Below are positions 18,192-26,673 of a stretch of DNA of 64,000 bases, piece by piece. A program made the position numbers and the translations under genes. The stretch is from the NCBI GenBank assembly GCA_017962085.1, contig JAGCWA010000053.1:24914-88913 (forward strand). Direction: 5' to 3'. The notes below the pieces were generated by a model that saw nothing but the letters and a program-made list of their open reading frames with translations, had not been told where the DNA came from and did not search any database. The stretch's first letter is position 1. The number at the start of each line of letters is the position of its first letter. The stretch is from Paludibacteraceae bacterium. GTDB lineage: Bacteria; Bacteroidota; Bacteroidia; Bacteroidales; Paludibacteraceae.

Positions 18192-18524
18192 ATGGACTAC
18201 AAAAAAGTAACAGCTCCGCTTAACACCATCACGAGAGACATGAACCAGCTTTGCGCTGACACAGGTAATGTCTATGAGACGGTGAACATCATCGCCCGTC
18301 GCGCTAACCAAATCGCTGTGGAGATGAAGTCGGAATTGGACAAGAAATTACAAGAGTTCGCCTCCTTCAACGACAACTTGGAGGAAGTGTTCGAGAACCG
18401 TGAACAAATCGAGATCTCCCGTTTCTACGAGAAACTCCCGAAACCAACCTTGATCGCGGCGCAAGAGTACGTGGACGGTAAAATCTTCTGGAAGAACCCT
18501 TCCAAAGACAAGATGAAATATTAA
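18192..18524 (+). CDS. rpoZ: RNA polymerase omega subunit, Bacteroidota type
   Basis: 110 residues. The sequence follows the Bacteroidota omega/RPB6-like family: TGNVYETVNIIARRANQIA in the conserved helix region, then LQEFASFNDNLEEVFENREQIEISRFYEKLPKPTLIAAQEY. Omega stabilises the beta-prime subunit in RNA polymerase. Co-transcribed with bamD (15-base gap) and ended by a terminator at 18560-18592. Confidence 0.93.
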   Translation: MDYKKVTAPLNTITRDMNQLCADTGNVYETVNIIARRANQIAVEMKSELDKKLQEFASFNDNLEEVFENREQIEISRFYEKLPKPTLIAAQEYVDGKIFWKNPSKDKMKY

Positions 18525-18559
18525 AAACACGCTTCCTTTCCTTGGGAGCGAAACACCAC

Positions 18560-18592
18560 AAAGGGGCATGTCATTCGGCATACCCCTTTTTA
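18560..18592 (+). terminator. Terminator after rpoZ
   Basis: AAAGGGG(CATG) pairs with (CATA)CCCCTTT around a short loop and runs into T. It closes the bamD-rpoZ unit; the next gene begins 14 bases further on. Confidence 0.8.
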
Positions 18593-18605
18593 TTTACAGA
18601 AAATA

Positions 18606-18887
18606 ATGGATATAAAGATTCTGCTCATCTATTTCGTGGTGATCAACATCATCACCTTCATCGCCTATGCGCGGGACAAACGGCTCGCGAAAAAGCCCAA
18701 CGCAAGACGCATCCCCGAGAAGACACTGCTCCTTCTCGCCGCCATCGGAGGCTCCATCGGCGCACTCATCGCCATGTACACCCTCCGTCACAAAACCCTC
18801 CACAAGAAATTCTTTCTCGGCGTACCCGCCATCCTGCTCGCCCAAATCGCATTGGTCGCCTACCTTTGCCTAAAAATAAGCCACTGA
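18606..18887 (+). CDS. DUF1294 small membrane protein
   Basis: 93 residues with three hydrophobic stretches: ILLIYFVVINIITFIAY (about 5-21), TLLLLAAIGGSIGALIAMY (about 40-58) and FFLGVPAILLAQIALVAYL. The cytoplasmic loop DKRLAKKPNARRIPE and the motif GGSIGALIAMYTLRHKTLHKKF are the hallmark of DUF1294. Function unknown. It follows directly after the rpoZ terminator, so expression depends on read-through or a promoter inside that short gap. Confidence 0.88.
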   Translation: MDIKILLIYFVVINIITFIAYARDKRLAKKPNARRIPEKTLLLLAAIGGSIGALIAMYTLRHKTLHKKFFLGVPAILLAQIALVAYLCLKISH

Positions 18888-18942
18888 TATTCAACGACGA
18901 AGAAAAAATGTTCGTTTGCAGAGAAAAAAGTGGGCGAAAAAG

Positions 18943-18973
18943 TTTGCAGATACACGAAAAGGTAGTACATTTG
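18943..18973 (+). promoter_or_regulatory. Promoter of tRNA-Pro
   Basis: TTTG at 18943-18946, 19-base spacer, TACATTTG at 18966-18973: a textbook Bacteroidota promoter, 15 bases before the tRNA. Confidence 0.85.
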
Positions 18974-18988
18974 CACCGCATTTGAGAA

Positions 18989-19063
18989 CGAGGTGTAGCG
19001 CAGTCCGGTTAGCGCATCTGGTTTGGGACCAGAGGGTCGGGGGTTCGAATCCCTTCACCTCGA
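18989..19063 (+). tRNA. tRNA-Pro (anticodon TGG)
   Basis: Acceptor arms CGAGGTG and CACCTCG pair perfectly over seven bases. D-arm GCGC...GCGC, anticodon arm TCTGG-TTTGGGA-CCAGA with TGG anticodon, variable GGGTC, and T-loop TTCGAAT. Discriminator base is A at 19063; CCA is not encoded. Length and structure are normal. Confidence 0.97.
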
Positions 19064-19070
19064 CTGATGC

Positions 19071-19101
19071 GAGGAAGTGGCGTAAGTTACTTCCTTTTTT
19101 T
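19071..19101 (+). terminator. Terminator of tRNA-Pro
   Basis: AGGAAGT pairs with ACTTCCT around a ten-base loop and is followed by T-rich sequence, just after the tRNA. Confidence 0.8.
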
Positions 19102-19185
19102 GTTTAATCCATGGGGGACGGAAGAGATTGGGGCTTCCAAGACCCGTTGTTCTACCCTGCCCCTCCGAATTAATCTTTGCACGAC

Positions 19186-19836
19186 ATGAATCATTTGATC
19201 GCTCCTTCTGTTCTTTCAGCGGACTTCTCCAACCTGCGCGCGGACGTGGAGATGGTGAACAACAGCCAGGCGGATTGGTTCCACCTCGACGTGATGGACG
19301 GCGTGTTCGTACCGAACATCTCCTTCGGAATGCCCATCACCGCAGCCATCCACAAATACGCGAAGAAACCATTGGATGTCCACCTGATGATTGTGGAACC
19401 GGACAAGTTCATCGAGGAGTTCCACAAGTTGGGAGCGGAAGTGCTGAACGTGCACTACGAGGCCTGCACCCACCTGCACCGGTCCATCCAAAGGATCAAG
19501 GCATTGGGCATGAAGGCGGGCGTGACCCTCAACCCACACACACCTGTGTCCGTCCTCGAGGAGATCATCACCGACGTGGACGTGGCCATGCTGATGTCCG
19601 TCAACCCAGGCTTCGGCGGCCAAAAATTCATCGAGAACACCATCGACAAGACACAACGCCTGAAAGAGTTGATCCTCAAACGCAACTCGAAGGCACTGAT
19701 CGAAATCGACGGAGGCGTCAACTACGAGACGGGAGCCCGGCTGCTCAAGGCAGGTGCGGACGTGCTCGTGGCAGGCAGTTTCGTGTTCGGCGCGGAGAAC
19801 CCGACCGAGACGATCGCCAAGCTGAAAGCGCTTTAA
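19186..19836 (+). CDS. rpe: Ribulose-phosphate 3-epimerase
   Basis: 216 residues from the ATG at 19186. It interconverts ribulose 5-phosphate and xylulose 5-phosphate in the pentose phosphate pathway. Family motifs: APSVLSADFSNL at the N-terminus, FHLDVMDGVFVPNISFG (metal-binding His and catalytic Asp), HLMIVEP, the phosphate-binding SVNPGFGGQKFI and IEIDGGVN. Length is standard. The order rpe-comEC-nrnA is common in Bacteroidales. Confidence 0.96.
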   Translation: MNHLIAPSVLSADFSNLRADVEMVNNSQADWFHLDVMDGVFVPNISFGMPITAAIHKYAKKPLDVHLMIVEPDKFIEEFHKLGAEVLNVHYEACTHLHRSIQRIKALGMKAGVTLNPHTPVSVLEEIITDVDVAMLMSVNPGFGGQKFIENTIDKTQRLKELILKRNSKALIEIDGGVNYETGARLLKAGADVLVAGSFVFGAENPTETIAKLKAL

Positions 19837-19899
19837 ATCACAGGCGCCATAGGTCGTAGGCTTATGGCGCCCCATTATAAACCTGTTTTTCTTTGCATT

Positions 19900-21474
19900 A
19901 TGGAGACAATATACCGTTTGCCATTCCTTCGCATTTGTCTATTCCTCATCGCAGGAATCCTCTTCGGCATCACATGTCCAAGGGTCCACCTTCCCGACTG
20001 GCTACCCTTTCCCACCATCCTCCCGCTCATCGGGACCCTTTTCATACCTCCCAAGCTACAATACAAGCTACGATGGGTCTCCGGAGCGTCACTGTGCCTC
20101 CTCCTCTTCCTGGTCGGAGCCATACGCACGCAAGAGACCACGCCCGCATACTGGGAAGCGAACGAGGAAGAGACATCCTACGTGATAGGCGAGATAGAGG
20201 GCACCCCGCAAAGAAAGAAAGCCACCTACGGAGTCACCCTGCGGCTGTTCGGGGAGGGCATTCCGCCGAAATCCAAGGCGATGGCCTACATCGCGCAAGA
20301 CTCCGCCTCCGGCACGTTGGCGGAAGGGGACATCCTGCTCTTCCCCACCCATCTCGCCACGGGCAAGAAAGAGGCGTCCGAGTATGAGGCTTACCTGCGC
20401 CGCTCAGGCTATTCGGGGAGTTTCTACATCCCTCAAGGGAAATGGAGGAAAGCGGGGAGAGTCGACCAATTCTCCCTAAGCAGGAAAGCAAGGGAAGCCA
20501 GGCAATGGGCGGAGGAGAGATATCTATCGAGCGGACTACAAGGGGAGGAACTCGCCATCGCCTGTGCCCTGACACTAGGCGACAAGAGCCAGCTCGACAG
20601 GGAACTGAGGAGCAGCTACTCCGCAACCGGAGCCAGCCACGTGCTCGCCGTCAGCGGGTTGCACGTAGGCATTATCTACCTCGTCATCGTCAGCCTGCTC
20701 AGCATACCCTTCAGAGGGAACAAACTCAAGTGGCTGAGGATCACGCTCGCCCTCATCGCCCTATGGGCATATGCGTTCGTGGCGGGGCTATCCGCCTCGG
20801 TGGTACGGGCCTCCGTCATGTTCTCGCTCGTCTCGGTGGGGGAACTACTGGGAAGGAGGTCGCTCACCATCAACACCGTATTCGCCTCCGCCTTCATCAT
20901 GTTGCTATACGAGCCAAGGTACCTCACCGACGTGGGTTTCCAGCTCAGCTACACAGCAGTGCTCGCCATCCTACTCTTTCAGGAGAGCGTCTACAAAAGC
21001 ATACAAGTGCGCACCTACCTGCTCGACAAGGCTTGGTCGCTCACCTCCGTCTCCATCGCCGCCCAGCTCGGCACCATGCCCGTCATGCTCTACCACTTCC
21101 ACCAGTTCAGCAACTGCTTCTGGCTGTCGGGGCTCATCGTCATACCGGCGGCCACCCTGCTCATATACGGGTGCGCGTTATTGCTTCTATTCACCCCCGC
21201 CCCAACCATTTCAGGGGCGATAGGCGACCTGTTGTCCCGCCTCATCGGAGGGATGAACACCTGCATACGATGGTTGGAAGGACTGCCGCACTCCAACGTG
21301 ACGAACATCGCCTTCAACGGTATGGACGTCCTGTTGCTCTACGCCCTGATCGCCTCGTTGCTCGCCGTCATGCAGGACCGTTCCTTCCTCCGTATCTGCG
21401 TCATGCTCTCCCTGCTCCTCACATACACCTGCTACTCGACGCTGACAAAGGCGATGGTTTGGTTTCACAATTAA
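19900..21474 (+). CDS. comEC: ComEC/Rec2 family DNA-uptake membrane protein (short form)
   Basis: 524 residues from ATG 19900 (METIYRLPFLRICLFLIAGI); ATG 19864 would add 12 residues. An N-terminal DUF4131-like part (two hydrophobic helices, then a soluble OB-like region with DSASGTLAEGDIL) is followed by the Competence domain, with the conserved HVLAVSGLHVG near 250-260 and around eight membrane helices. ComEC forms the inner-membrane channel for single-stranded DNA in transformation. The C-terminal metallo-beta-lactamase domain of long ComEC proteins is absent; short forms are common in Bacteroidota. Confidence 0.88.
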   Translation: METIYRLPFLRICLFLIAGILFGITCPRVHLPDWLPFPTILPLIGTLFIPPKLQYKLRWVSGASLCLLLFLVGAIRTQETTPAYWEANEEETSYVIGEIEGTPQRKKATYGVTLRLFGEGIPPKSKAMAYIAQDSASGTLAEGDILLFPTHLATGKKEASEYEAYLRRSGYSGSFYIPQGKWRKAGRVDQFSLSRKAREARQWAEERYLSSGLQGEELAIACALTLGDKSQLDRELRSSYSATGASHVLAVSGLHVGIIYLVIVSLLSIPFRGNKLKWLRITLALIALWAYAFVAGLSASVVRASVMFSLVSVGELLGRRSLTINTVFASAFIMLLYEPRYLTDVGFQLSYTAVLAILLFQESVYKSIQVRTYLLDKAWSLTSVSIAAQLGTMPVMLYHFHQFSNCFWLSGLIVIPAATLLIYGCALLLLFTPAPTISGAIGDLLSRLIGGMNTCIRWLEGLPHSNVTNIAFNGMDVLLLYALIASLLAVMQDRSFLRICVMLSLLLTYTCYSTLTKAMVWFHN

Positions 21475-21620
21475 TTATAAATCAATACATTACAATTCAC
21501 CCGAACTAATATCGGAGAATTAACGCAAAAAGCCACGCACAAGAATTCAATCGAGCCTCCGTTATAAGGGAAATGCCAAACTTTTTTTGTAACTTAGCGA
21601 CGTCTTTAACGAAGAGGTTT

Positions 21621-22673
21621 ATGATTACTAAAATTATTGACGAAGACTTGATACAAGAGGCGAAATCCCTGATAGAGGACGCTGAAAACATAGTCATCAC
21701 GACGCACGTATCCCCAGACGGAGACGCGATAGGATCTTCATTAGCCCTTTGCAATTTTCTAAAGACAATCGGCAAGGAGGCATATGTGGTTGTTCCGAAC
21801 GATCTTCCCGGTTTCCTGAAATGGATGTCGGGCGCATCGGACATCATCGTCTACGAGAAGAAAAAGAACATGGCGGACGCCCTGATCGAGAAGGCCGACC
21901 TGATCTGCGCATTGGACTTCAACGTCCTGAAGCGCATCGAGAACGTGGCCATCAGTGTAGCGGACTCAGCCGCCAAGAAGCTGATGCTCGACCATCATCT
22001 GAATCCGGGGAACTTCGCCAACGTGGTGATTTCCTACCCGCAGTTCGCCTCCACCTCCGAGATGGTGTTCCGCCTCATCTGTAGGATGGGTTACTTCACC
22101 GAGATGACGAAAGAGTGCGCCGAGTGCATCTACACCGGCATGATGACCGACACAGGAGGCTTCACCTACAACTCCAACAACGCGGAGGTCTACATCATCA
22201 TCTCCGAGCTCATCAAGAAGGGCATCGACAAGGACGCCATCTACGACAAAGTGTACAACAACTACTCGGAGAGCAGATACCGCCTCATGGGCTACATGCT
22301 CTACGAGAAGATGAAGATATACCCGGAATACGGGGCAGCCATGATATCACTCACCAGCGAGGAGCTCTCCAAGTACGACTTCAAGAAGGGCGACACGGAA
22401 GGGTTCGTCAACATGCCGCTCTCCATCAAGGGTGTGATTTTCTCCGCCTTCTTCAAGGAGGAGGGAGGCAAGATCAAATGCTCGTTCCGTTCCCAAGGGG
22501 ATGTGGCGACCAATGTATTCGCCGAGAAGTACTTCAACGGCGGCGGACACAAGAACGCTTCGGGCGGAGAATCCTACCAAACCATGCAGGAGACCGTCGC
22601 CAAGTTCGAGGAGAACCTCCCATCCCTCAAAGAGGAGATAGACGCTGAACTTAAGAGACGCACCAATGGCTAA
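21621..22673 (+). CDS. nrnA: NrnA-like DHH phosphoesterase (oligoribonuclease / pAp phosphatase)
   Basis: 350 residues from the ATG at 21621; the longer frame start lies in a region with no similarity. DHH-domain motifs: THVSPDGDAIGSS (metal-binding D-x-D), ALDFN, and LDHHLNP; the DHHA1 domain ends with GGGHKNASGG. Length and layout match NrnA, which degrades short RNA oligonucleotides and dephosphorylates 3'-phosphoadenosine 5'-phosphate. The next gene starts inside its last codons (22666), indicating translational coupling. Confidence 0.92.
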   Translation: MITKIIDEDLIQEAKSLIEDAENIVITTHVSPDGDAIGSSLALCNFLKTIGKEAYVVVPNDLPGFLKWMSGASDIIVYEKKKNMADALIEKADLICALDFNVLKRIENVAISVADSAAKKLMLDHHLNPGNFANVVISYPQFASTSEMVFRLICRMGYFTEMTKECAECIYTGMMTDTGGFTYNSNNAEVYIIISELIKKGIDKDAIYDKVYNNYSESRYRLMGYMLYEKMKIYPEYGAAMISLTSEELSKYDFKKGDTEGFVNMPLSIKGVIFSAFFKEEGGKIKCSFRSQGDVATNVFAEKYFNGGGHKNASGGESYQTMQETVAKFEENLPSLKEEIDAELKRRTNG

Positions 22674-23208
22674 ATTCGCGATCCACATAACCGGCATACT
22701 GTTCATCCTCCTCAGCGCATGTGGGAAGGAGCAGGTTCAGATACCCGTGAACAAAAATCAGCAGGAGGATATCCGTGAGGATTTCATGGAGATGAACAAG
22801 CAGTTTGTCGAATTGGAGGAGGCGGAAATCAACCATTACATCGATTCCACGAAGATGGAGATGAACCGTTGCATATCGGGGCTCCGCTACCACATCATCG
22901 AGAAGGGTGAAGGTGACTCCATCGTCGAGAATGACAAGGTGACGTTCCAATACACGATAGCCCCGTTGGGCGGAGAGCCCTGCGAGAACCTGACCGACGT
23001 GGTCAAGACCGTCACCATGGGGCATACCGACATCGAGAAGGGCATCCGGGAAGCCATTCCGTTGCTCCGTCTCTCCGGCAAGGGCGAGTTCATCGTACCA
23101 GCCATGCTGGGATATGGCGTCGTCGGGAAAGGAAGGTGCATCAACAGTTGGACGCCCCTTTTCATGAAGCTCTCCATCATAGAGGTCGAGAGAGCCAACA
23201 ATAACTGA
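22666..23208 (+). CDS. FKBP-like lipoprotein
   Basis: 180 residues. Lipoprotein signal with lipobox LSAC (ILFILLSACG). The rest has the FKBP peptidyl-prolyl isomerase pattern: an N-terminal helical part, then YHIIEKGEGDSIVENDKVTFQYTI, later EAIPLLRLSGKGEFIVPAMLGYG. Many FKBP active-site aromatic residues are not obvious, so isomerase activity is uncertain. It overlaps nrnA by eight bases and is followed 37 bases later by a second protein of the same type; all three are probably one operon. Confidence 0.8.
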   Translation: MAKFAIHITGILFILLSACGKEQVQIPVNKNQQEDIREDFMEMNKQFVELEEAEINHYIDSTKMEMNRCISGLRYHIIEKGEGDSIVENDKVTFQYTIAPLGGEPCENLTDVVKTVTMGHTDIEKGIREAIPLLRLSGKGEFIVPAMLGYGVVGKGRCINSWTPLFMKLSIIEVERANNN

Positions 23209-23245
23209 GTATTAACCAAACAACAATAAAAACTAAAAAAGCAAA

Positions 23246-23848
23246 ATGACCCCAATCAATCGCATAAGGACTGTGGTTGTCACACTTTCCACCGCGCTCA
23301 TAGCCGCATTGTCAAGTTGTGGAGACACCATGACATACTCAGACTACCAAGACAAAGAAGAGGAATCAATCGAGAACTTCATCAAAGCGAAGAAAATTTC
23401 CATAGCCGGTAGCATGCCTGAAACCGACGGCGAATGGCTCAACGGAGAGGGGAATGAGATCTATTTCCTCTACACCTCAGGGAAATCCAAGGGATTGTAC
23501 TACCACCAGATCAAGCAGGGTGAAGGGGAAACGATTCCACAAGACAACTGGACCGCATACATACGCTATGCAGGCTACGACATGAGCGGCAACATGATAT
23601 ACAACTGCACCGCACAATACGCACCTGACCCACAAAGCTTCAAACTCAATTCCAAAGCGAGCGAAGCGACCTACGGCATAGGATTTCAACAGGCTGTAAG
23701 GAACATGCGTGTGGGCGGGAAATGCAAGGTGATCATTCCATTCAACATCGGCAATTCGGACAACACCACGATCAAAGGTCACGTCACCTCCGACGCGGCG
23801 GAATACCGCACGATGTATTACGAAATCGAATTGGTCGGGTTAGAATAA
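23246..23848 (+). CDS. DUF4827-like FKBP-fold lipoprotein
   Basis: 200 residues with a lipoprotein signal (lipobox ALSSCGD). The N-terminal SDYQDKEEESIENFIKAKKI is the helix seen in DUF4827 and GldI-like lipoproteins; the remainder (YYHQIKQGEGETIPQDNWTAYIRYAGYDMSG...YGIGFQQAVRNMRVGGKCKVIIPF) is an FKBP-like beta-sheet with several insertions. Likely periplasmic face of the outer membrane; a folding or chaperone role is an inference. It is a distant relative of the gene before it. Confidence 0.78.
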   Translation: MTPINRIRTVVVTLSTALIAALSSCGDTMTYSDYQDKEEESIENFIKAKKISIAGSMPETDGEWLNGEGNEIYFLYTSGKSKGLYYHQIKQGEGETIPQDNWTAYIRYAGYDMSGNMIYNCTAQYAPDPQSFKLNSKASEATYGIGFQQAVRNMRVGGKCKVIIPFNIGNSDNTTIKGHVTSDAAEYRTMYYEIELVGLE

Positions 23849-23858
23849 CAGGCAAGGA

Positions 23859-24614
23859 ATGACGCTGAGCAAGAACAAGATACGGGCAATCACCGCCCTC
23901 TCGAAGAAGAAGGAGAGGGACGAGGCAGGACTCTTCCTTGCGGAGGGGGGCAAATTGGTTTCCGACCTGCTGCCGGCCTTCCATTGCCGCACCTTGGTAT
24001 GCACAAGCTCATTCATGGAGGAGCACCCTCACACAAAGGCGGAAGAGACCATCCTGGCCGAGAAAGAGGAGATAGCCAAAGCGTCGCTGCTACAATCCCC
24101 TCCCTCCGCACTGGCGGTTTTCGAGAAACCACGCCACGCCATAGACAAAGGGAGGATAGCGAAACACCTCACCTTGGCATTGGACACCATACAAGACCCC
24201 GGCAACCTAGGCACCATCATCCGTGTGGCGGATTGGTTCGGCATCGAGGACATCATCTGCTCCTTGGAGACGGCGGATGTCTACAACCCCAAAGTGGTGC
24301 AAGCCACGATGGGCGCCATCGCTCGGGTTCGGGTACACTACGCGGAACTGGATAGATTCCTCCAGGAAAACGAGGAGGTGCCAACCTACGGAACATTCCT
24401 CGACGGGAAAAACATATACGAGCAAGAGCTCACACCCAATGGCATCATCGTGATGGGGAACGAGGGGAACGGCATATCTGACAAGATAGGCAAACTCATT
24501 CAAAGGAGGTTGTTCATCCCCAACTACCCCACGGGAAGAGCCACCTCGGAGTCTCTCAACGTAGCCATGGCCACAGGCATCGTATGTTCAGAATTTAGAA
24601 GAAGAGTATTGTAA
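23859..24614 (+). CDS. SpoU/TrmH family RNA 2'-O-methyltransferase
   Basis: 251 residues. N-terminal substrate-binding domain (IRAITALSKKKERDEAGLFLAEG) and C-terminal SPOUT knot with the three SpoU motifs: LDTIQDPGNLGTIIRVADWFG, IIVMGNEGNGI, and IPNYPTGRATSESLNVAMATGI. It methylates the ribose 2'-OH of rRNA or tRNA; the layout resembles RlmB/TrmH-type 23S rRNA enzymes, but the target base cannot be read. It begins ten bases after the previous gene and stops two bases before the next start. Confidence 0.92.
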   Translation: MTLSKNKIRAITALSKKKERDEAGLFLAEGGKLVSDLLPAFHCRTLVCTSSFMEEHPHTKAEETILAEKEEIAKASLLQSPPSALAVFEKPRHAIDKGRIAKHLTLALDTIQDPGNLGTIIRVADWFGIEDIICSLETADVYNPKVVQATMGAIARVRVHYAELDRFLQENEEVPTYGTFLDGKNIYEQELTPNGIIVMGNEGNGISDKIGKLIQRRLFIPNYPTGRATSESLNVAMATGIVCSEFRRRVL

Positions 24615-24616
24615 TC

Positions 24617-25471
24617 ATGGAGAATAAGTTAGATAATTTCTTAAAGAAGATTCGTTTCAAATACAAGATTTCCATCTTGAACGAGAACACGCTGGAAGAG
24701 GTGTTCCATATTCGACTGTCGAAGGGAACCGTGCTCGGAGCAGGCTTTCTCATCGCCATCGTCTACTTCTTCCTCATCGCCTTCCTGATCATCAAGACAC
24801 CGCTACGAGGGTTCCTCCCAGGATACACGGAGAACATCAACCTCAGGCGACAGCTGATGCAAGACGCCCTCGTCGTGGACTCCCTCTCCGAGCAATTAGA
24901 CCTGCAGATACAATACATGGATGGACTCAGGGCCGTCATGTCCGGCAAAGTGTTGCTGGACTCCGCCTCAACGACGCAAGCACTGAGCAACATCACTTCG
25001 GACAAGGTCTCCCTCGAACCTTCCGAAAGGGAAATCGCCTACCGTGACTCCTTCGAAGCCAGCGAGTTAGAGAACCTCAACTCCATCAACTCCACCTCAG
25101 AGGAGGTCGAGACGACCTACCTGATGTGCTCTCCCGCCAAAGGCCGCGTGATCGACACGTTCAACATACGGAAAAGGGTTTACGGAACCACTATCGTGGC
25201 GGTGCAGAACACCAGCGTGCTCTCCGTCTTGGACGGTATCGTCATCTCGTCGGACTACTCGTTCCGTAACCTTTACGTCCTTTGCATCCAACATGCGGAT
25301 AATATAGTGACAGTATACAAGACACGTCAGCCTTTCATGAAGCAGAAAGGCACGAAGGTTCATGCGGGAGAGATCCTGACCACCTTCCGAAATGGTATGG
25401 ACTCCTACTTCGAGTTCGAGCTCTGGAAGGATGGCGTGGCGGTGAACCCGCTGACTTACATATCATTCTAA
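24617..25471 (+). CDS. LytM/M23-fold membrane protein lacking the catalytic residues
   Basis: 284 residues. Short cytoplasmic tail, one membrane helix (GAGFLIAIVYFFLIAFLII, about 35-55), a coiled-coil stretch (about 70-110), then a C-terminal LytM domain. The zinc motifs of active M23 peptidases are replaced: the H-x3-D position reads VYGTTIVA and the H-x-H position reads YFEFELW. The fold is kept (VLSVLDGIVISSDYS, FMKQKGTKVHAGEILTTF). Such degenerate LytM proteins typically activate amidases (as EnvC and NlpD do). A true, intact M23 enzyme is at 57518-58489. It follows the methyltransferase with a two-base gap and precedes dxr by 16 bases. Confidence 0.85.
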   Translation: MENKLDNFLKKIRFKYKISILNENTLEEVFHIRLSKGTVLGAGFLIAIVYFFLIAFLIIKTPLRGFLPGYTENINLRRQLMQDALVVDSLSEQLDLQIQYMDGLRAVMSGKVLLDSASTTQALSNITSDKVSLEPSEREIAYRDSFEASELENLNSINSTSEEVETTYLMCSPAKGRVIDTFNIRKRVYGTTIVAVQNTSVLSVLDGIVISSDYSFRNLYVLCIQHADNIVTVYKTRQPFMKQKGTKVHAGEILTTFRNGMDSYFEFELWKDGVAVNPLTYISF

Positions 25472-25487
25472 CGAAAGGATATTCATC

Positions 25488-26645
25488 ATGAAGAAACAGA
25501 TAGCTGTATTAGGTTCCACCGGTTCCATCGGCACCCAAGCGTTGGAGGTCATCGAGGAGCAGTCCGACCTTTTTGAGGTCTATGCCTTGACGGCGAACAA
25601 CAGCGACGAATTGCTCATCCAACAGGCAAGGAAATTCAAGCCGGAAGTGGTGGTCATCGCCAACGAAGCGAAATACCAGGGCGTGAAAGAGGCGTTGGCA
25701 GACCTGCCCATCAAGGTGTTCGCCGGTGCGCAATCCATCGCGGACGTAGCCGCCATGGGACCTGTAGACATCGTGCTGACCGCCATGGTGGGTTATTCAG
25801 GACTACAGCCGACCATCGCCGCCCTCAAGGCGGGGAAGGCCATCGCCTTGGCGAACAAGGAGACCATGGTCGTGGCGGGCGAACTGGTGTGCGACCTCGC
25901 CATCAAGAACAGATGCCCCATCCTGCCGGTCGATTCCGAGCACTCCGCCATCTTCCAATGTTTGGTGGGCGAGACCAGTCCGATCGAGCGCATCATACTG
26001 ACCGCCTCGGGAGGACCGTTCAGAGGCAAGGACAGGAAATTCCTGGAGACCGTCACCGCCAAGGACGCCCTGAAGCACCCGAACTGGAGCATGGGCGCCA
26101 AGATCACGATAGACTCCGCCTCCATGATGAACAAAGGATTCGAGGTCATCGAGGCGAAATGGCTCTTCAGCGTGAAGCCTGAGCAGATCGTGCCGGTGGT
26201 GCACCCGCAATCGATCATCCACTCCATGGTGCAGTTCCAGGACGGATCAGTCAAGGCGCAGATGGGCCTGCCGGACATGAAGTTGCCTATCCAATACGCC
26301 TTCGGCTTCCCGAACCGCCTCAAGAATGACTTCAAACGTTTGGACTTCTTCGAGTGCAAGGACCTCACCTTCGAGAAACCGGACATGGAGGTGTTCCGCA
26401 ACCTCGCCTTCGCCTTCGATGCGATGGACAAGGGCGGCAACATGCCTTGCATCCTGAACGCGGCCAACGAGATTGTGGTCGCGGCGTTCCTGAAAGAGCA
26501 AATCGGGTTCCTGCAGATGTCCGACATCATCGAGCAGACGATGCAGAAAGCATCCTTCACCAAGCAGACATCCTACGAGGTCTATGTGGAGAGCGACAAG
26601 GAAGCACGTCGCATCGCTTCAGAATTGGTCCAGAAACAAAAATGA
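25488..26645 (+). CDS. dxr: 1-deoxy-D-xylulose 5-phosphate reductoisomerase
   Basis: 385 residues, standard length. Second step of the MEP isoprenoid pathway. NADPH-binding GSTGSIGTQALEV at residues 9-21; metal and substrate motifs LPVDSEHSAIFQCL, LTASGGPFRG, and ASMMNKGFEVIEAKWLF; C-terminal helical domain intact. Upstream gap of 16 bases from the LytM-fold gene and 28 bases to rseP downstream suggest one transcript; dxr-rseP is a common pair across bacteria. Confidence 0.96.
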   Translation: MKKQIAVLGSTGSIGTQALEVIEEQSDLFEVYALTANNSDELLIQQARKFKPEVVVIANEAKYQGVKEALADLPIKVFAGAQSIADVAAMGPVDIVLTAMVGYSGLQPTIAALKAGKAIALANKETMVVAGELVCDLAIKNRCPILPVDSEHSAIFQCLVGETSPIERIILTASGGPFRGKDRKFLETVTAKDALKHPNWSMGAKITIDSASMMNKGFEVIEAKWLFSVKPEQIVPVVHPQSIIHSMVQFQDGSVKAQMGLPDMKLPIQYAFGFPNRLKNDFKRLDFFECKDLTFEKPDMEVFRNLAFAFDAMDKGGNMPCILNAANEIVVAAFLKEQIGFLQMSDIIEQTMQKASFTKQTSYEVYVESDKEARRIASELVQKQK

Positions 26646-26673
26646 TTCATCATCAATCCTTGAAAAAAATACA

